A program made the translations under genes and the position numbers. This document shows positions 35,820-43,806 of a stretch of 45,359 nucleotides of DNA, piece by piece. The first letter of the stretch is position 1, and each line of letters opens with the position of its first letter. The stretch comes from Rhizobium sp. Q54 (GTDB taxonomy: Bacteria; Pseudomonadota; Alphaproteobacteria; SMXS01). The stretch is taken from assembly GCA_945907245.1 (NCBI GenBank), contig CAMDTB010000024.1:1-45359 (forward strand), given 5' to 3'. The notes beneath the pieces are model-generated. The model was not told the origin of the DNA. It saw nothing but the letters and a program-made list of their open reading frames with translations, and did no database searches.

Positions 35820-37273
35820 TGTCCAAGCTGATTTCCGGCGCCACCGGCGAGTGGGAAGTGGTCATCGGCCTCGAGGTCCACGCCCAGGTCACCTCCAATT
35901 CCAAGCTGTTCTCCGGCGCGGCGACCGAGTTCGGCGCCGAGCCCAACACCCAGGTCAGCCTGGTCGACGCCGCCATGCCCGGCATGCTGCCGGTGATTAA
36001 CGCCTATTGTGTCGAGCAGGCGGTGCGCACCGGCCTGGCGCTCGACGCCCAGATCAACCTTTATTCGATCTTCGACCGGAAGAACTACTTCTACGCCGAC
36101 CTGCCGCAGGGCTACCAGATCTCCCAGTACAAGCAGCCGGTGGTGGGCGAGGGGATCATCACCCTCGACCTGAAGGACGGCGAGACCAAGGAAGTCGGCA
36201 TCGAGCGCCTGCACCTGGAGCAGGACGCCGGCAAGTCGATGCACGACCAGCACCCGACCATGACCTATGTAGACCTGAACCGGTCCGGCGTGGCGCTGAT
36301 GGAGATCGTGTCGAAGCCCGACATGCGCTCGTCGGAAGAGGCGGGCGCCTACCTGAAGAAGCTGCGCACCATCCTGCGCTACATCGGCACCTGCGACGGC
36401 AACATGGAGCAGGGCTCCATGCGCGCCGACGTCAACGTGTCGGTGCGCAAGCCGGGCGGCCCGCTGGGCACGCGCTGCGAGATCAAGAACGTCAACTCGG
36501 TCCGCTTCGTGCAGCAGGCCATCGAATACGAGGCGCGCCGCCAGATCGACGTCATCGAGGACGGCGGCAAGATCGTGCAGGAAACCCGCCTCTACGACGT
36601 GGCGCAGGGTGTCACCCGTTCCATGCGCTCGAAGGAAGAGGCGCACGACTACCGCTACTTCCCCGATCCCGACCTGCTGCCGCTGGAACTCGATCCGGCG
36701 TGGGTCGACGAGATCAAGGCCGGCCTGCCCGAGCTGCCCGACGAGAAGAAGAACCGCCTGATGCGCGACTTCGGCCTGTCGGTCTACGACGCGGGCGTCA
36801 TGGTCTCCGAGCCCGAGATCGGCGTCTATTTCGAGGAAGTGGCCAAGGGCCGCGACCCCAAGCAGGCCTCCAACTGGGTCACCGGCAGCCTGTTCGCCGC
36901 GCTGAACGCGAAAGGCGTGTCGATCACCGAAAGCCCGGTGACCGCCGCCAATCTGGGCAAGCTGATCGACCTGATCGCCGACAACACCATCTCGGGCCGC
37001 ATCGCCAAGGACGTGTTCGAGATCATGGTCGAGACCGGCGGCGATCCGGCGGCGATCGTCGAGGAAAAGGGCCTGAAGCAGATCACCGACACCGGCTTCA
37101 TCGAAGGCATCGTCGATCGGATCATTGCCGAGAACCCCGGCCAGGTCGCCCAGTACGACGGCGGCGCCAACCCCAAGGTCATCGGCTGGTTTGTCGGCCA
37201 GGTCATGAAGCAGAGCCAGGGCAAGGCCAACCCGGCCCAGGTCAACGAGCTGCTGAAGAAGAAGCTGGGGTGA
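35819..37273 (+). CDS. gatB: Asp-tRNA(Asn)/Glu-tRNA(Gln) amidotransferase subunit B
   Basis: Protein of 484 residues. It has the cradle domain signatures [48 protein letters not shown] and [17 protein letters not shown], then the helical and YqeY-like tail domain ([11 protein letters not shown] ... [19 protein letters not shown]). It activates the tRNA-bound Glu or Asp with ATP and transfers ammonia. The start at 35819 uses the TGATG overlap with gatA. A REP-like element follows the stop by 9 nt. Confidence 0.98.
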   Translation: MSKLISGATGEWEVVIGLEVHAQVTSNSKLFSGAATEFGAEPNTQVSLVDAAMPGMLPVINAYCVEQAVRTGLALDAQINLYSIFDRKNYFYADLPQGYQISQYKQPVVGEGIITLDLKDGETKEVGIERLHLEQDAGKSMHDQHPTMTYVDLNRSGVALMEIVSKPDMRSSEEAGAYLKKLRTILRYIGTCDGNMEQGSMRADVNVSVRKPGGPLGTRCEIKNVNSVRFVQQAIEYEARRQIDVIEDGGKIVQETRLYDVAQGVTRSMRSKEEAHDYRYFPDPDLLPLELDPAWVDEIKAGLPELPDEKKNRLMRDFGLSVYDAGVMVSEPEIGVYFEEVAKGRDPKQASNWVTGSLFAALNAKGVSITESPVTAANLGKLIDLIADNTISGRIAKDVFEIMVETGGDPAAIVEEKGLKQITDTGFIEGIVDRIIAENPGQVAQYDGGANPKVIGWFVGQVMKQSQGKANPAQVNELLKKKLG

Positions 37274-37282
37274 TCTGTTTCT

Positions 37283-37390
37283 TCAGTCGTCATCCCGGCG
37301 AAGGCCGGGACCCAGACTAGACAGTCCGGCGCGCTTCGCGCCGGTCTTCTAGTGGGGACTGGATACCGCCCTTCGGCGGTATGACGACTG
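37283..37390. repeat. REP-like palindromic element, copy 2
   Basis: The left part (37288-37313) is identical to the left arm of copy 1. Outer ends CAGTCGTCAT and ATGACGACTG are a perfect 10-bp inverted repeat. The middle holds a separate GC hairpin (CCGGCGCG-CTT-CGCGCCGG). It lies just after gatB and may stop or stabilise the gat transcript. Confidence 0.8.
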
Positions 37391-37516
37391 ATGTGAGGCT
37401 GCTGCATATGTTACCGGGAACTCGATCCGTGCGGCCTTACGAAAATTCACGCGTGAAGGCTTGGCCCTCTCCGGCCCATGCGCTAGGCTCGCCGCCGAAC
37501 CGACCGGGAGGATTTC

Positions 37517-37975
37517 ATGATCATCGAGGAACTGCTCGAGATCGAGGCCATCAAGCAGATGCGCCATCTCTATTCCCACTACTATGACGGCAACAAGCTT
37601 GACGAGCTGGTCAGCCTTTTCACCGACGACGCGGTCTGCGAGTTCGGCCCGAATTTCGGCGGCAACTGGGTCGGCAAGGACCAGATCCGCGCCCGCTACC
37701 ACGATTTCCTCTATGGCAGCGGCCGGCTGGAGCATTCCCAGATGCACGCGGTCACCAACCCGTGGATCAAGCTGATCGACAAGCAAACCGCCAACGGCCG
37801 CTGGTACCAGCTTAACCTGAACGTGGCGCCCGGCGCGCCCAATCCGCTCACCCTGTTCGGCATCTATGACGACATCTACAAGAAGGTGAACGGCGAGTGG
37901 AAGATCCACCGCACCCGCATCGACTTCCTGTGGCCCAAGCGGGAATTCTACGGCATCCGCGACAAGATCGACTGA
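37517..37975 (+). CDS. NTF2/SnoaL-like protein
   Basis: Protein of 152 residues with the SnoaL-like/NTF2 cone fold pattern: IEAIKQMRHLYSHYYDGNKL, then DELVSLFTDDAVCEFGP, IRARYHDF, SQMHAVTNPWIKL and a last strand GEWKIHRTRIDFLW. A conserved Y/D/H set of this kind is found in scytalone dehydratase and steroid isomerase relatives, but substrate and activity cannot be read from sequence. GGGAGGATTTC before the ATG. It runs toward the convergent nuclease with 7 nt between stops. Confidence 0.85.
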   Translation: MIIEELLEIEAIKQMRHLYSHYYDGNKLDELVSLFTDDAVCEFGPNFGGNWVGKDQIRARYHDFLYGSGRLEHSQMHAVTNPWIKLIDKQTANGRWYQLNLNVAPGAPNPLTLFGIYDDIYKKVNGEWKIHRTRIDFLWPKREFYGIRDKID

Positions 37976-37982
37976 GCCGCCG

Positions 37983-39341
37983 TCAGTCCAGGTCGAAGCG
38001 GTCCTTGTAGTCGGGCACTGTACAAGCCCAGCCCAGGTTTTCCTCGATGCGGTGACGCAGCGCGTCGGAGGCCGCGGGCTCGCCGTGGGTGATGAAGGTC
38101 ATCGTCGGCGGGCGGCGGAACTGCCCCAGCCAGCCCAGGATCTCGTCGGCGTCGGCATGGGCCGAGAACATGTCCAGGTTGCGCACGTCCGCCTTCACCG
38201 GCACGTACTGGCCGAAAATCTTAACCTCGCCGGCGCCGGCCACCATGGCCGCGCCCCGGGTGCCGCCGGCCTGGAAGCCGGCGAACAGGATGGTGTTGCG
38301 CGGATCCGGTGCGAAGTGGGTCAGGTGATGCAGCACCCGGCCGCCCGTCGCCATGCCGCTGGCCGACACCAGCACCATCGGCATGGCCGAACGGTCCAGC
38401 GCCCGCGAGTCCTCGGGCGTGCGCACATAGGTCGCCACCCGGAACGCCTCCTGGCACTGCCGGTGCGTCAGCTTGTGGTCGCCCTGGTGGCGGGCGAACA
38501 TCTCCGTGGCGTTGATCGCCATGGGGCTGTCGAGGAACACCGGCAGGTCCGGGATCCGCTTCGCCTGCTTCAGACGCGACAGGTGATAGAGCAGGGTCTG
38601 GGTGCGTCCCACCGCGAAGGACGGGATCACCACCGTGCCGCCCCGCTGGCTGGTGCGGTTGATCACCTCGGCGAGCGCGTCTTCCGGGTCGGTGTCCGGA
38701 TGGCGGCGGTCGCCATAGGTGGATTCGACGACCAGGTAGTCGGCTTCCTCGACCCGCGCCGGCGGCGGCATGGTGGCGGATTCCGGGCGGCCCAGGTCGC
38801 CGGTGAACTGCAGGCTGGTGCCTTTCCAGGTCAGCCGCGTCAGCGCCGATCCCAGGATATGCCCGGCCCGCTCGAAGCGCAGGGTGACGCCGTTGCCGAT
38901 CCGCGTGTCCTCGCCATAGTCGATGCCGCGCAGCTGCTCCAGCGCCCGGTCGGCGTCCTTGCGGGTATAGAGCGGCTGGGCGGGATGGTGCTTCGACGTG
39001 CCGTGACGGTTGGCGAACTCGGCGTCCTTTTCCTGCAGCATGGCGCTGTCGCGCAGCAGGATCTCGCACAGATCGGCGGTGCCGGGCGTGCACAGCACCG
39101 GCCCGCGAAAGCCGTTGCGCACCAGCAGCGGCAGATAGCCCGAATGGTCCAGATGCGCATGGGTCAGGATCACCGCATCGAGTGACGACGGGTCCAGCGG
39201 CAGCGGCGCCCAGTTGCGCAGCCGCAGGTTCTTGAACCCCTGGAACAGGCCGCAATCCACCAGCAACCGCGCCTTGCCGGCGCGCACCAGGTATTTCGAC
39301 CCGGTCACGGTGCCGACGGCGCCGAGGAAGGTGATCCGCAT
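37983..39341 (-). CDS. Beta-CASP metallo-beta-lactamase RNA exonuclease
   Basis: Protein of 452 residues from MRITFLGAVGTVTGSKYLV (an ATG at 39359 would add six residues). Metallo-beta-lactamase motifs: THAHLDHSGYLP, GHILGSA, FTGDLGRPES. Beta-CASP motifs: VVESTYGDRRH, then VSASGMATGGRVLHH, and FSAHADADEILGWL, ending with FITHGEP. This YSH1/CPSF73-like family includes bacterial and archaeal RNA nucleases that mature or degrade RNA with two zinc ions. The target RNA is unknown. Confidence 0.95.
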   Translation of the reverse strand: MRITFLGAVGTVTGSKYLVRAGKARLLVDCGLFQGFKNLRLRNWAPLPLDPSSLDAVILTHAHLDHSGYLPLLVRNGFRGPVLCTPGTADLCEILLRDSAMLQEKDAEFANRHGTSKHHPAQPLYTRKDADRALEQLRGIDYGEDTRIGNGVTLRFERAGHILGSALTRLTWKGTSLQFTGDLGRPESATMPPPARVEEADYLVVESTYGDRRHPDTDPEDALAEVINRTSQRGGTVVIPSFAVGRTQTLLYHLSRLKQAKRIPDLPVFLDSPMAINATEMFARHQGDHKLTHRQCQEAFRVATYVRTPEDSRALDRSAMPMVLVSASGMATGGRVLHHLTHFAPDPRNTILFAGFQAGGTRGAAMVAGAGEVKIFGQYVPVKADVRNLDMFSAHADADEILGWLGQFRRPPTMTFITHGEPAASDALRHRIEENLGWACTVPDYKDRFDLD

Positions 39342-39554
39342 CAGTCCGGTTGCTGGCATGTATTTTCGCCGGGAGAAAAGGGCACGGCGCGCAGTATGCG
39401 GTCTGCGACCCCCGAGGCCAACGCAATAGCGCGCCGCGCATCGCCGCACCCATCCCTTGCGCACCTGCACTGGTGACGGTCCGCGCCCCGGTTGCCAGTG
39501 CCGGCCGTCTCGGCCATCCTGTCGCGCGAGACAGAACTTCACCGGGAGCGATCC

Positions 39555-40319
39555 ATGATCGACGTGCACTACTGGCCCACGCCCAACGGGTGGAAAGTCA
39601 CCATCATGCTGGAGGAGACCGGCCTGCCATACAGCATCGTCCCCGTGGACATCGGCGGCGGCGACCAGTTCAAGGCCGGCTTCCTGCGCATCAGCCCCAA
39701 CAACCGCATGCCGGCCATCGTCGACAACGACCCGATCGGCGGCGGGGCGCCGCTGTCGATCTTCGAATCCGGCGCCATCCTGGAATATCTGGCCGACAAG
39801 ACCGGCCAGTTCCTGCCGACGTCCGGCGCCGGCCGCTACAAGGTGCTGCAATGGGTGCACTGGCAGATGGCGAACCTGGGCCCTATGATGGGCAACGCCA
39901 ACCATTTCAAGAACTACGCCAAGAACCTGACCGACAAGCCCGAGCAGCTCGAGTACGGCACCAAACGCTTTGTCGGCGAGGTCGACCGGCTGTCCGGCGT
40001 GATGGACGCCCAGCTGTCGGTGAACGAATATCTGGCCGGTCCCGACTACAGCATCGCCGACATGATCACCTGGCCGTGGGCGTTCCTGCTGCCGCGCATC
40101 ATCAACGAAGGCGTGCTGGAGCCGTTCCCCCATCTGAAGCGCTGGATCGACCAGGTCGGCGCGCGCCCCGCCGTCGACAAGGGCCGCAAGGTCGGCCGGG
40201 AGTTCGGCGACCGCAAGCTGACCGAGGAGGAGGAAAAGGAGCGCCGGGCGCTGCTGTTCAACCAGACCAACGACAAGGTCCGCGCCGCGCGCGAGGCCGC
40301 CGCGAAGGCGGTTTCCTGA
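39555..40319 (+). CDS. Glutathione S-transferase, YfcG/YghU-like
   Basis: Protein of 254 residues. N-terminal thioredoxin fold: YWPTPNGWKVTIMLEETGLPY (the TPNGWK loop of YfcG/YghU disulfide-bond oxidoreductases), ISPNNRMPAIVDND and IFESGAILEYLADK. The C domain has WVHWQMANLGPMMGNANHF, the hallmark of this subfamily, and YSIADMITWPW. E. coli YfcG and YghU bind two glutathiones and reduce disulfides. The ATG at 39555 follows CCGGGAGCG. A strong terminator ends the gene. Confidence 0.95.
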   Translation: MIDVHYWPTPNGWKVTIMLEETGLPYSIVPVDIGGGDQFKAGFLRISPNNRMPAIVDNDPIGGGAPLSIFESGAILEYLADKTGQFLPTSGAGRYKVLQWVHWQMANLGPMMGNANHFKNYAKNLTDKPEQLEYGTKRFVGEVDRLSGVMDAQLSVNEYLAGPDYSIADMITWPWAFLLPRIINEGVLEPFPHLKRWIDQVGARPAVDKGRKVGREFGDRKLTEEEEKERRALLFNQTNDKVRAAREAAAKAVS

Positions 40320-40341
40320 AGTCAGGACTAATTATGCGGAC

Positions 40342-40376
40342 GGAAGCGGCGGCTTGTGGCCGCCGCTTCCTTTTTT
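40342..40376 (+). terminator. Rho-independent terminator after the GST gene
   Basis: GGAAGCGGCGGC, loop TTGTG, then the perfect complement GCCGCCGCTTCC, followed by six T. It starts 23 nt after the stop codon. Confidence 0.95.
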
Positions 40377-40472
40377 GCGATCCGGCGATTTCGGTATTCC
40401 GTTAAGATTCCGTTCATGGAACTGGTCGCAGGATATCCGTGTTGTGAACATACAGACACGGAGTAACCAGTC

Positions 40473-40751
40473 ATGTTCGATACAACCCACAGCTTCTCGT
40501 ACAGCGCGCCCGCGCCTGTCGCGTCGCCTGTCACCGAAGATGCGGATTCCTATTTCGAGCTGGGCCTCGCCTATGCGACGGGCCACGGCGAGCCGGTCGA
40601 TTATGTCCGCGCCCACAAGTGGTTCAACATCGCCGCCATGCTGGGCGACATCCGGGCTCGTGAAGAGCGCGCCGACCTCGCCGAGCTGATGAGCCCGGCC
40701 GAGGTCGCCGAGGCCCAGAAGCTGGCCCGCGAGTGGGTGCTGAGCCGCTGA
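40473..40751 (+). CDS. Small Sel1-repeat protein
   Basis: Protein of 92 residues with one Sel1-like repeat at about 26-60: SYFELGLAYATGHGEPVDYV followed by RAHKWFNIAAMLGD. A final helix follows (SPAEVAEAQKLAREWVLSR). The first 22 residues are flexible (Ser, Pro, Ala) without a signal peptide. Sel1 repeats mediate protein contacts. ACGGAG stands before the ATG. The closest relatives are small alphaproteobacterial Sel1 proteins of unknown role. Confidence 0.85.
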   Translation: MFDTTHSFSYSAPAPVASPVTEDADSYFELGLAYATGHGEPVDYVRAHKWFNIAAMLGDIRAREERADLAELMSPAEVAEAQKLAREWVLSR

Positions 40752-40761
40752 TCCGACGTCC

Positions 40762-40783
40762 CCCGGGGACGACCGTCCCCGGG
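40762..40783 (+). terminator. GC hairpin after the Sel1 gene
   Basis: CCCGGGGACG and CGTCCCCGGG are perfect 10-bp arms separated by 2 nt, 10 nt after the stop. There is no T-run. It is probably a terminator or 3' stabiliser. Confidence 0.5.
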
Positions 40784-40842
40784 TAGCGCGGCCGGTTCAG
40801 GCAGGCTATGCTGCCGGTCCAAAAGGGAACCCCGGAGGACCA

Positions 40843-41751
40843 ATGCGCACACCGTTCACCCTGGCCGCGCTGTTGACGGCCGCCCTTCTCGCCGCCTGTG
40901 ACGGCGGCACGCAGGACGCCCCCAAGCCGCCATCCCTGGCGCCTGAGTCCGCCGATGGCACGCCGGCCGCGAAGCAACCGGCGGCAGGCTCGCTCGAGGC
41001 CATCGTTATCGGCCAGCAGCGCAAGCCCGAGGATCGCCTGCGCGACAAGTACCGCCATCCTGTCGAGACGCTGACCTTCTTCGGCCTGAAGCCCGAGATG
41101 CATGTGGTGGAAATCTGGCCCGGTGGCGGCTGGTACACCGACATCATCGCGCCTTACGTCGCCGGCAAAGGCAAATACACGGCGGCGATTTTCGAAGAGG
41201 GCGACGGCACCGGCTACGGCCCCAAGCTCAACAAGGCGCTCAAGGACAAGATCGACGCCAACAAGGCAGTGTACGGCACCTTGTCCTATGCGACGCTCGG
41301 CCCGACCACCATCGACATCGTGCCCGAGGCCTCCGCCGACATGGTGCTGACCTTCCGCAACGTCCACAACTGGATGTCGGGCGGCTACGCCGACCAGGTA
41401 TTCTCCGCCATGTTCAGGGCGCTGAAGCCGGGCGGCATCCTGGGCGTCGAGGAGCACCGCGGCGATCCGGAGTTGCCCCAGGATCCGCTTGCCGCTACCG
41501 GCTACGTCACCCAGGAGCACGTGATCAAGCTGGCCGAGGCCGCCGGATTCCTGGCGGTCGAGCATTCCGAGATCAACGCCAACCCGCTCGACACCCGCGA
41601 CCATCCCAAGGGTGTCTGGACGCTGCCGCCGACACTGCGCCTGGGCGACCAGGACCGCGAGCGGTACACCCAGATCGGCGAGAGCGACCGCATGACCCTC
41701 AAGTTCGTCAAGCCCGCCACCACGGGCATGGCGGCGGCCGAATCGCCTTAG
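40843..41751 (+). CDS. Lipoprotein with class I methyltransferase-like fold
   Basis: Protein of 302 residues. The first 19 residues are a lipoprotein signal with lipobox L-A-A-C (C19), followed by a Pro/Ala linker. The rest resembles SAM-dependent methyltransferases: GLKPEMHVVEIWPGGGWYTD (glycine-rich motif I), DMVLTFRNVHNWM (motif IV region), and FRALKPGGILGVEEHRGDP. Family members annotated as methyltransferase are often exported, where no SAM is known to exist, so the real activity is unclear. GGAGGACCA precedes the ATG. Confidence 0.88.
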   Translation: MRTPFTLAALLTAALLAACDGGTQDAPKPPSLAPESADGTPAAKQPAAGSLEAIVIGQQRKPEDRLRDKYRHPVETLTFFGLKPEMHVVEIWPGGGWYTDIIAPYVAGKGKYTAAIFEEGDGTGYGPKLNKALKDKIDANKAVYGTLSYATLGPTTIDIVPEASADMVLTFRNVHNWMSGGYADQVFSAMFRALKPGGILGVEEHRGDPELPQDPLAATGYVTQEHVIKLAEAAGFLAVEHSEINANPLDTRDHPKGVWTLPPTLRLGDQDRERYTQIGESDRMTLKFVKPATTGMAAAESP

Positions 41752-41761
41752 GGCGCCAGCG

Positions 41762-42199
41762 GTGGCGGCCGGGGGCGGGTTGAGCTGGACGGGCTTCATG
41801 GTGCGGTGGCTGGCCGCCGCCGCGCTGGTGTTCGCCACGTTCAACCCGACCGGCTGGTCGTATTTCCATTGGGTCATGGCGTCCGGCGCCGACGCGGGCG
41901 CAGGCAACGTGCCGCTGAAGATCCTCGTCGGCCTGCTGCTGCTGGCCGGCTTCGCGGTTTACTTTCGCGCCACCTGGCTGTCCCTCGGCCTGCTCGGAAT
42001 CGCACTGGTTGTGGCGGTGTTCGGGGTCTTCGTGTGGCTGCTGGCTGACTTCAACCTCGTCGACGTGGGCTCGCCCATCATGATCGTCCTGGTGGTCGAG
42101 TTCATCCTCACCATCGTGATGGGCGTCGGCATGTCGTGGTCCCACGTACAGCGCCGACTCAGCGGCCAGCTCGACGTCGACGATCTCGACCAGCCGTAA
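41762..42199 (+). CDS. DUF6524-like membrane protein
   Basis: Protein of 145 residues with four membrane helices. It matches a family known by WTGFMVRWLAAAALVFATFNPTG and SYFHWV near the start; I recognise this as DUF6524, without function. Start is uncertain: GTG at 41762 (used here) or TTG at 41780 (MSWTGFMVRW). It begins 10 nt after the lipoprotein gene and is probably co-transcribed with it. The C-terminus is acidic and cytosolic (SGQLDVDDLDQP). Confidence 0.8.
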   Translation: MAAGGGLSWTGFMVRWLAAAALVFATFNPTGWSYFHWVMASGADAGAGNVPLKILVGLLLLAGFAVYFRATWLSLGLLGIALVVAVFGVFVWLLADFNLVDVGSPIMIVLVVEFILTIVMGVGMSWSHVQRRLSGQLDVDDLDQP

Positions 42200-42223
42200 A
42201 TGTCGACGCCGCAGGCTAAACCG

Positions 42224-42252
42224 TTGACACCCATTCGTCCCTTCGCTACCAA
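42224..42252 (+). promoter_or_regulatory. Promoter of tRNA-Ser
   Basis: TTGACA at 42224-42229, a 17-nt spacer and TACCAA at 42247-42252. The -10 box ends 8 nt before the mature tRNA 5' end, the right distance for transcription to start just ahead of it. Confidence 0.75.
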
Positions 42253-42259
42253 CGGCGGC

Positions 42260-42349
42260 GGAGAGGTGGCCGAGTGGCCGAAGGCGGCGGTTTGCTAAAC
42301 CGTTATACGGTCAAAAGCCGTATCGTGGGTTCGAATCCCATCCTCTCCG
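42260..42349 (+). tRNA. tRNA-Ser (GCU)
   Basis: Ninety nucleotides with acceptor arms GGAGAGG and CCTCTCC, anticodon loop TTGCTAA (GCT at 42294-42296) on a GCGGT/ACCGT stem, a long class II variable arm, and the T-loop GGTTCGAATCC. Encoded CCA follows at 42350-42352. It reads AGC/AGU codons. The 3' end is the probable integration target of the island that follows. Confidence 0.97.
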
Positions 42350-42352
42350 CCA
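42326..42352. other. Probable attachment site at the tRNA-Ser 3' end
   Basis: The T-arm and acceptor 3' half of tRNA-Ser lie 174 nt before an integrase gene pointing away from the tRNA. Tyrosine integrases of this type usually recombine in such segments and leave a second copy at the far island end, which is outside the window. The exact core cannot be drawn. Confidence 0.55.
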
Positions 42353-42367
42353 TTACCTTGTTTTCTG

Positions 42368-42499
42368 CCGTTCGCATCCGTTCGCGGAGCACTAGAAAAC
42401 CCTCACAGAACCGCCATTTTTTGATAAATACTGATCGCGACCGTCTGGTTGTGTTCGCCCCTGTTCGGCGATATTATTAGGGGATGGCTTAGGGGATGG
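42368..42499. repeat. Helically phased short repeats before the integrase
   Basis: CCGTTCGC at 42368-42375 and 42378-42385, and TGTTCGC at 42452 with TGTTCGG at 42462: two pairs of GTTCG boxes, each pair 10 bp apart. A third set, TTAGGGGATGG at 42477-42487 and 42489-42499, repeats at 12 bp. Their place between the tRNA and the integrase start fits arm-type integrase or Xis binding sites. Confidence 0.55.
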
Positions 42500-42525
42500 A
42501 TCCTGCGCCCTAATGGATCACGCAG

Positions 42526-43806
42526 ATGCCGCGCCTCACAAATGCCCTGACCGCCGCGAAAGTGAGAACGGCGAGTGCGGGCCGATACGGCGACGGCGGA
42601 GGCCTTTATCTTCTCGTTCGGGACGGCGGCCTACGCTCGTGGGTGTTCCGGTACACGATGCCCAGCCACAAGATGCGAGAAATGGGGCTCGGCAGAGCGG
42701 GCGCCTCATCAGGCTCTGTGCCGCTAGCCGAGGCCCGTGAGAAAGCCGCTGTGCTGAGCAAATTGGTCCGTGCGGGCATCGACCCGCTTGCCAGGCGGGA
42801 TGCTGATGAAAGGGCCGCAAGGGCTGCGCGGCAGAATGCGGCGAGCCGCGCTGTCACCTTTCAGGAGGCAGCCGAGCGCTATATTGCAGCGAATGAGGCT
42901 GGCTGGCGCAATCCCAAGCATGCCCAGCAATGGGCGAATACACTCAAGACATACGCATACCCGCACTTTGGGGACATCCCGGTTTCGGAAATAGCCACCG
43001 GACACGTGATGGCGGCCTTGGGGCCGATCTGGACGGTGAAGGCCGAAACGGCCTCACGATTGCGTGGCCGCGTTGAAGCCATCCTGGATTTTGCCAAATC
43101 GCGCGGGTGGCGTCATGGCGACAACCCGGCAGCATGGAAGGGGAATATCGCCCACAACCTTCCAAAGCGTAGCAAGATAGCTTCCGTCGTCCACCATCCC
43201 GCTCTGCCGTGGCAGGATGTGCCGGCGTTCATGGTCCTTCTGAAGCAACAGAAGGGCATTGGGGCCAGAGCACTGGAGTTTACCATCTACACTGCGGGCA
43301 GGAGCGGAGAGACCCTGGGGGCACGGTGGTCCGAGATGGATACCGACAATGCCCTGTGGACTATTCCAGCCAGTCGGATGAAGGCCAAGAAGGAGCACGC
43401 TGTTCCATTGTCTGGCCCCGCAATCGCGGCCCTGAAGCAAATGGCTGCATGGCGGCCGACCACAGATCCCGACGAATTCGTGTTCCCCGGCGCACGGCAT
43501 GGCCACCCATTGTCAAACATGTCCATGACAGAAGTGATGCGTCGGATGCAGGCGCGAGCCGTGCCGCATGGCTTCAGGTCCTCCTTTCGAGACTTTGCCG
43601 CTGAAAGTACGTCGCACCCCCACGAGGTTGCCGAGGCCGCTTTGGCCCATGTTGTGAAGACCGCCGTCGAGGCGGCGTACCGCCGTGGCGATCTACTTGA
43701 GAAGCGTCGCGGACTGATGAATGACTGGGCCGAGTTCTGTGACCGGCCTGCGCCTGTTGGCGATAATGTCCACGCCATACGGGGGGCATCAAATGGCCGG
43801 CCTTGA
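42526..43806 (+). CDS. P4-type tyrosine recombinase (integrase)
   Basis: Protein of 426 residues. N-terminal DUF4102 domain (LTNALTAAKVRTASAGRYGDGGGLYLLV), SAM-like core-binding domain (TFQEAAERYIAANEAGWRNP) and catalytic domain with R259 in YTAGRSGETLGARW, H348 and R351 in PHGFRSSFRDFA, H375 in LAHVVKTA and Y385 in EAAYRRGDLLEKRR. All catalytic residues are present. It lies directly behind tRNA-Ser and marks the left end of a genomic island or integrative element. Base composition from here on is less GC-rich. Confidence 0.95.
   Translation: MPRLTNALTAAKVRTASAGRYGDGGGLYLLVRDGGLRSWVFRYTMPSHKMREMGLGRAGASSGSVPLAEAREKAAVLSKLVRAGIDPLARRDADERAARAARQNAASRAVTFQEAAERYIAANEAGWRNPKHAQQWANTLKTYAYPHFGDIPVSEIATGHVMAALGPIWTVKAETASRLRGRVEAILDFAKSRGWRHGDNPAAWKGNIAHNLPKRSKIASVVHHPALPWQDVPAFMVLLKQQKGIGARALEFTIYTAGRSGETLGARWSEMDTDNALWTIPASRMKAKKEHAVPLSGPAIAALKQMAAWRPTTDPDEFVFPGARHGHPLSNMSMTEVMRRMQARAVPHGFRSSFRDFAAESTSHPHEVAEAALAHVVKTAVEAAYRRGDLLEKRRGLMNDWAEFCDRPAPVGDNVHAIRGASNGRP

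Noticed and set aside
5309-39341. A glutathione gene cluster (GST at 5309, MAPEG at 13120, GST at 39555)
   Set aside because: They are many kilobases apart in different operons; such genes are common in alphaproteobacteria and co-occurrence here is probably chance.
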